From: a virus
Direction: 5' to 3' (one strand)
Length of the DNA: 36,806 bases
Virus record (IMG/VR): IMGVR_UViG_3300005663_000126
Coordinates: 1 to 36,806 of that record
Shown here: positions 36,381-36,806 of the stretch, piece after piece
Layout: each line of letters starts with the position of its first letter
Position numbering within the stretch: the first letter of the stretch is position 1
Notes under the pieces: generated by a model
What the model was told of the DNA's origin: nothing
Seen by the model: the letters and a program-made list of their open reading frames with translations, nothing else
The model's database searches: none
Program-made: the position numbers and the translations under genes

Positions 36381-36806
36381 ATGGCTCACCCTAAAGATTA
36401 TCATGATTATGTCTTTAAGAATGGCAAATTCCTTGGTAAGTTTGATGAGATGTATAAATATTCAAAGGATATTCCATGGTATCAAGATAAAGCCCCTTTT
36501 AATTGGCATAATCAAATAGGGTTTATGATAATAAGGGATATTGTTAGAGAAAAAGGGAAATTTGAGAAAATCCTTGAGATGGGATGCGGATTGGGATATA
36601 ATATTATGCAATTTAAAGATTATGGGAAGAAATTATATGGATGTGATATATCACAGGTGGCGATTGAAAAAGCAAAGATTTTACATAAAGGCATTGATTT
36701 TTTTACTACAGATATAAAGAATAAAATGAAAGGAAAATATAATCTTATAATTGTAGCTGAAGTTATGTGGTATGTATTAGATGGATTAGAAAATATAAAT
36801 GATTCA
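36381..36806 (+). CDS. Class I SAM-dependent methyltransferase (partial, runs off window)
   Basis: The first 142 residues are present; the frame is still open at the window edge. After an aromatic N-terminal region (MYKYSKDIPWYQDKAPFNWH), motif I is ILEMGCGLGYN (about 64-74), then YGCDISQVAIEKAK with the acidic D (motif post-I), IDFFTTDI (motif II region), and YNLIIVAEVMWYVL (motif IV). This is a Rossmann methyltransferase; its N-terminal style resembles those in sugar and surface-polysaccharide clusters. Its substrate is unknown. It has its own promoter, so it may be a moron expressed independently of the virion operon. Confidence 0.8.
   Translation, partial: MAHPKDYHDYVFKNGKFLGKFDEMYKYSKDIPWYQDKAPFNWHNQIGFMIIRDIVREKGKFEKILEMGCGLGYNIMQFKDYGKKLYGCDISQVAIEKAKILHKGIDFFTTDIKNKMKGKYNLIIVAEVMWYVLDGLENINDS

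Noticed and set aside
1-36806. CRISPR array, insertion sequence, integrase or tRNA genes
   Set aside because: No regularly spaced repeats, transposase, integrase motifs or cloverleaf sequences were found by eye on either strand.

Overview
The window is a gene-dense, AT-rich, almost entirely rightward stretch of a tailed-phage genome. It may be free phage, prophage or a metagenomic contig; no integrase or bacterial flank is visible. A terminase pair, a P22-type portal, a scaffold, an HK97-fold-like coat, an adaptor, a propeller-like nozzle and three ejection-type proteins are present. No sheath, tube or tape-measure gene is seen, so the virus is most likely short-tailed (podovirus morphology). 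Lipobox lipoproteins, an O-antigen ligase/polymerase-like membrane protein and a sugar-type methyltransferase point to a Gram-negative-type (diderm) host. TAA, TAG and TGA all terminate genes, so the standard bacterial code applies.

Left arm (1-9.5 kb): about 33 small, tightly packed and often ATGA-overlapping genes. They include a replisome-organiser-like protein, many zinc-ribbon miniproteins, a glycosyltransferase-like fragment, a Gp37/Gp68-type radical SAM protein, three related homing-endonuclease-like genes, a NinG-like protein, and a run of tiny membrane proteins and lipoproteins with a VanZ-like protein (7.3-9.3 kb). No polymerase, primase or helicase is in this part.

Right arm (9.5-36.3 kb): a strong sigma70-type promoter (9528-9555) followed by a structured leader ending in an attenuator-like hairpin introduces the packaging and virion operon. 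It runs TerS, a structured GC-rich gap, TerL, an exported zinc-ribbon protein, a terminator, portal, small head genes (one broken by an in-frame TAG), scaffold and major coat. The coat gene is split by a group I intron carrying an HNH endonuclease. Then come a decoration-like protein, a terminator, an O-antigen-ligase-like protein, two coiled-coil proteins, adaptor, nozzle, a beta-helix spike, a GNAT-like protein, three ejection-type proteins, fibres, small exported proteins and a DUF1353 protein. A leftward HNH gene with its own promoter sits between two fibre genes. A methyltransferase gene with its own promoter runs off the right edge.

The most striking pattern is that proteins expected on the virion exterior (decoration, nozzle, spike, two fibres, several small neighbours) begin with textbook Sec signal peptides. 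Portal, scaffold, coat, adaptor and ejection proteins do not. With the lipoproteins and the surface-polysaccharide-type genes, this suggests a phage that exports part of its virion or surface machinery into the host envelope. That interpretation is inference; the signal peptides are directly visible.
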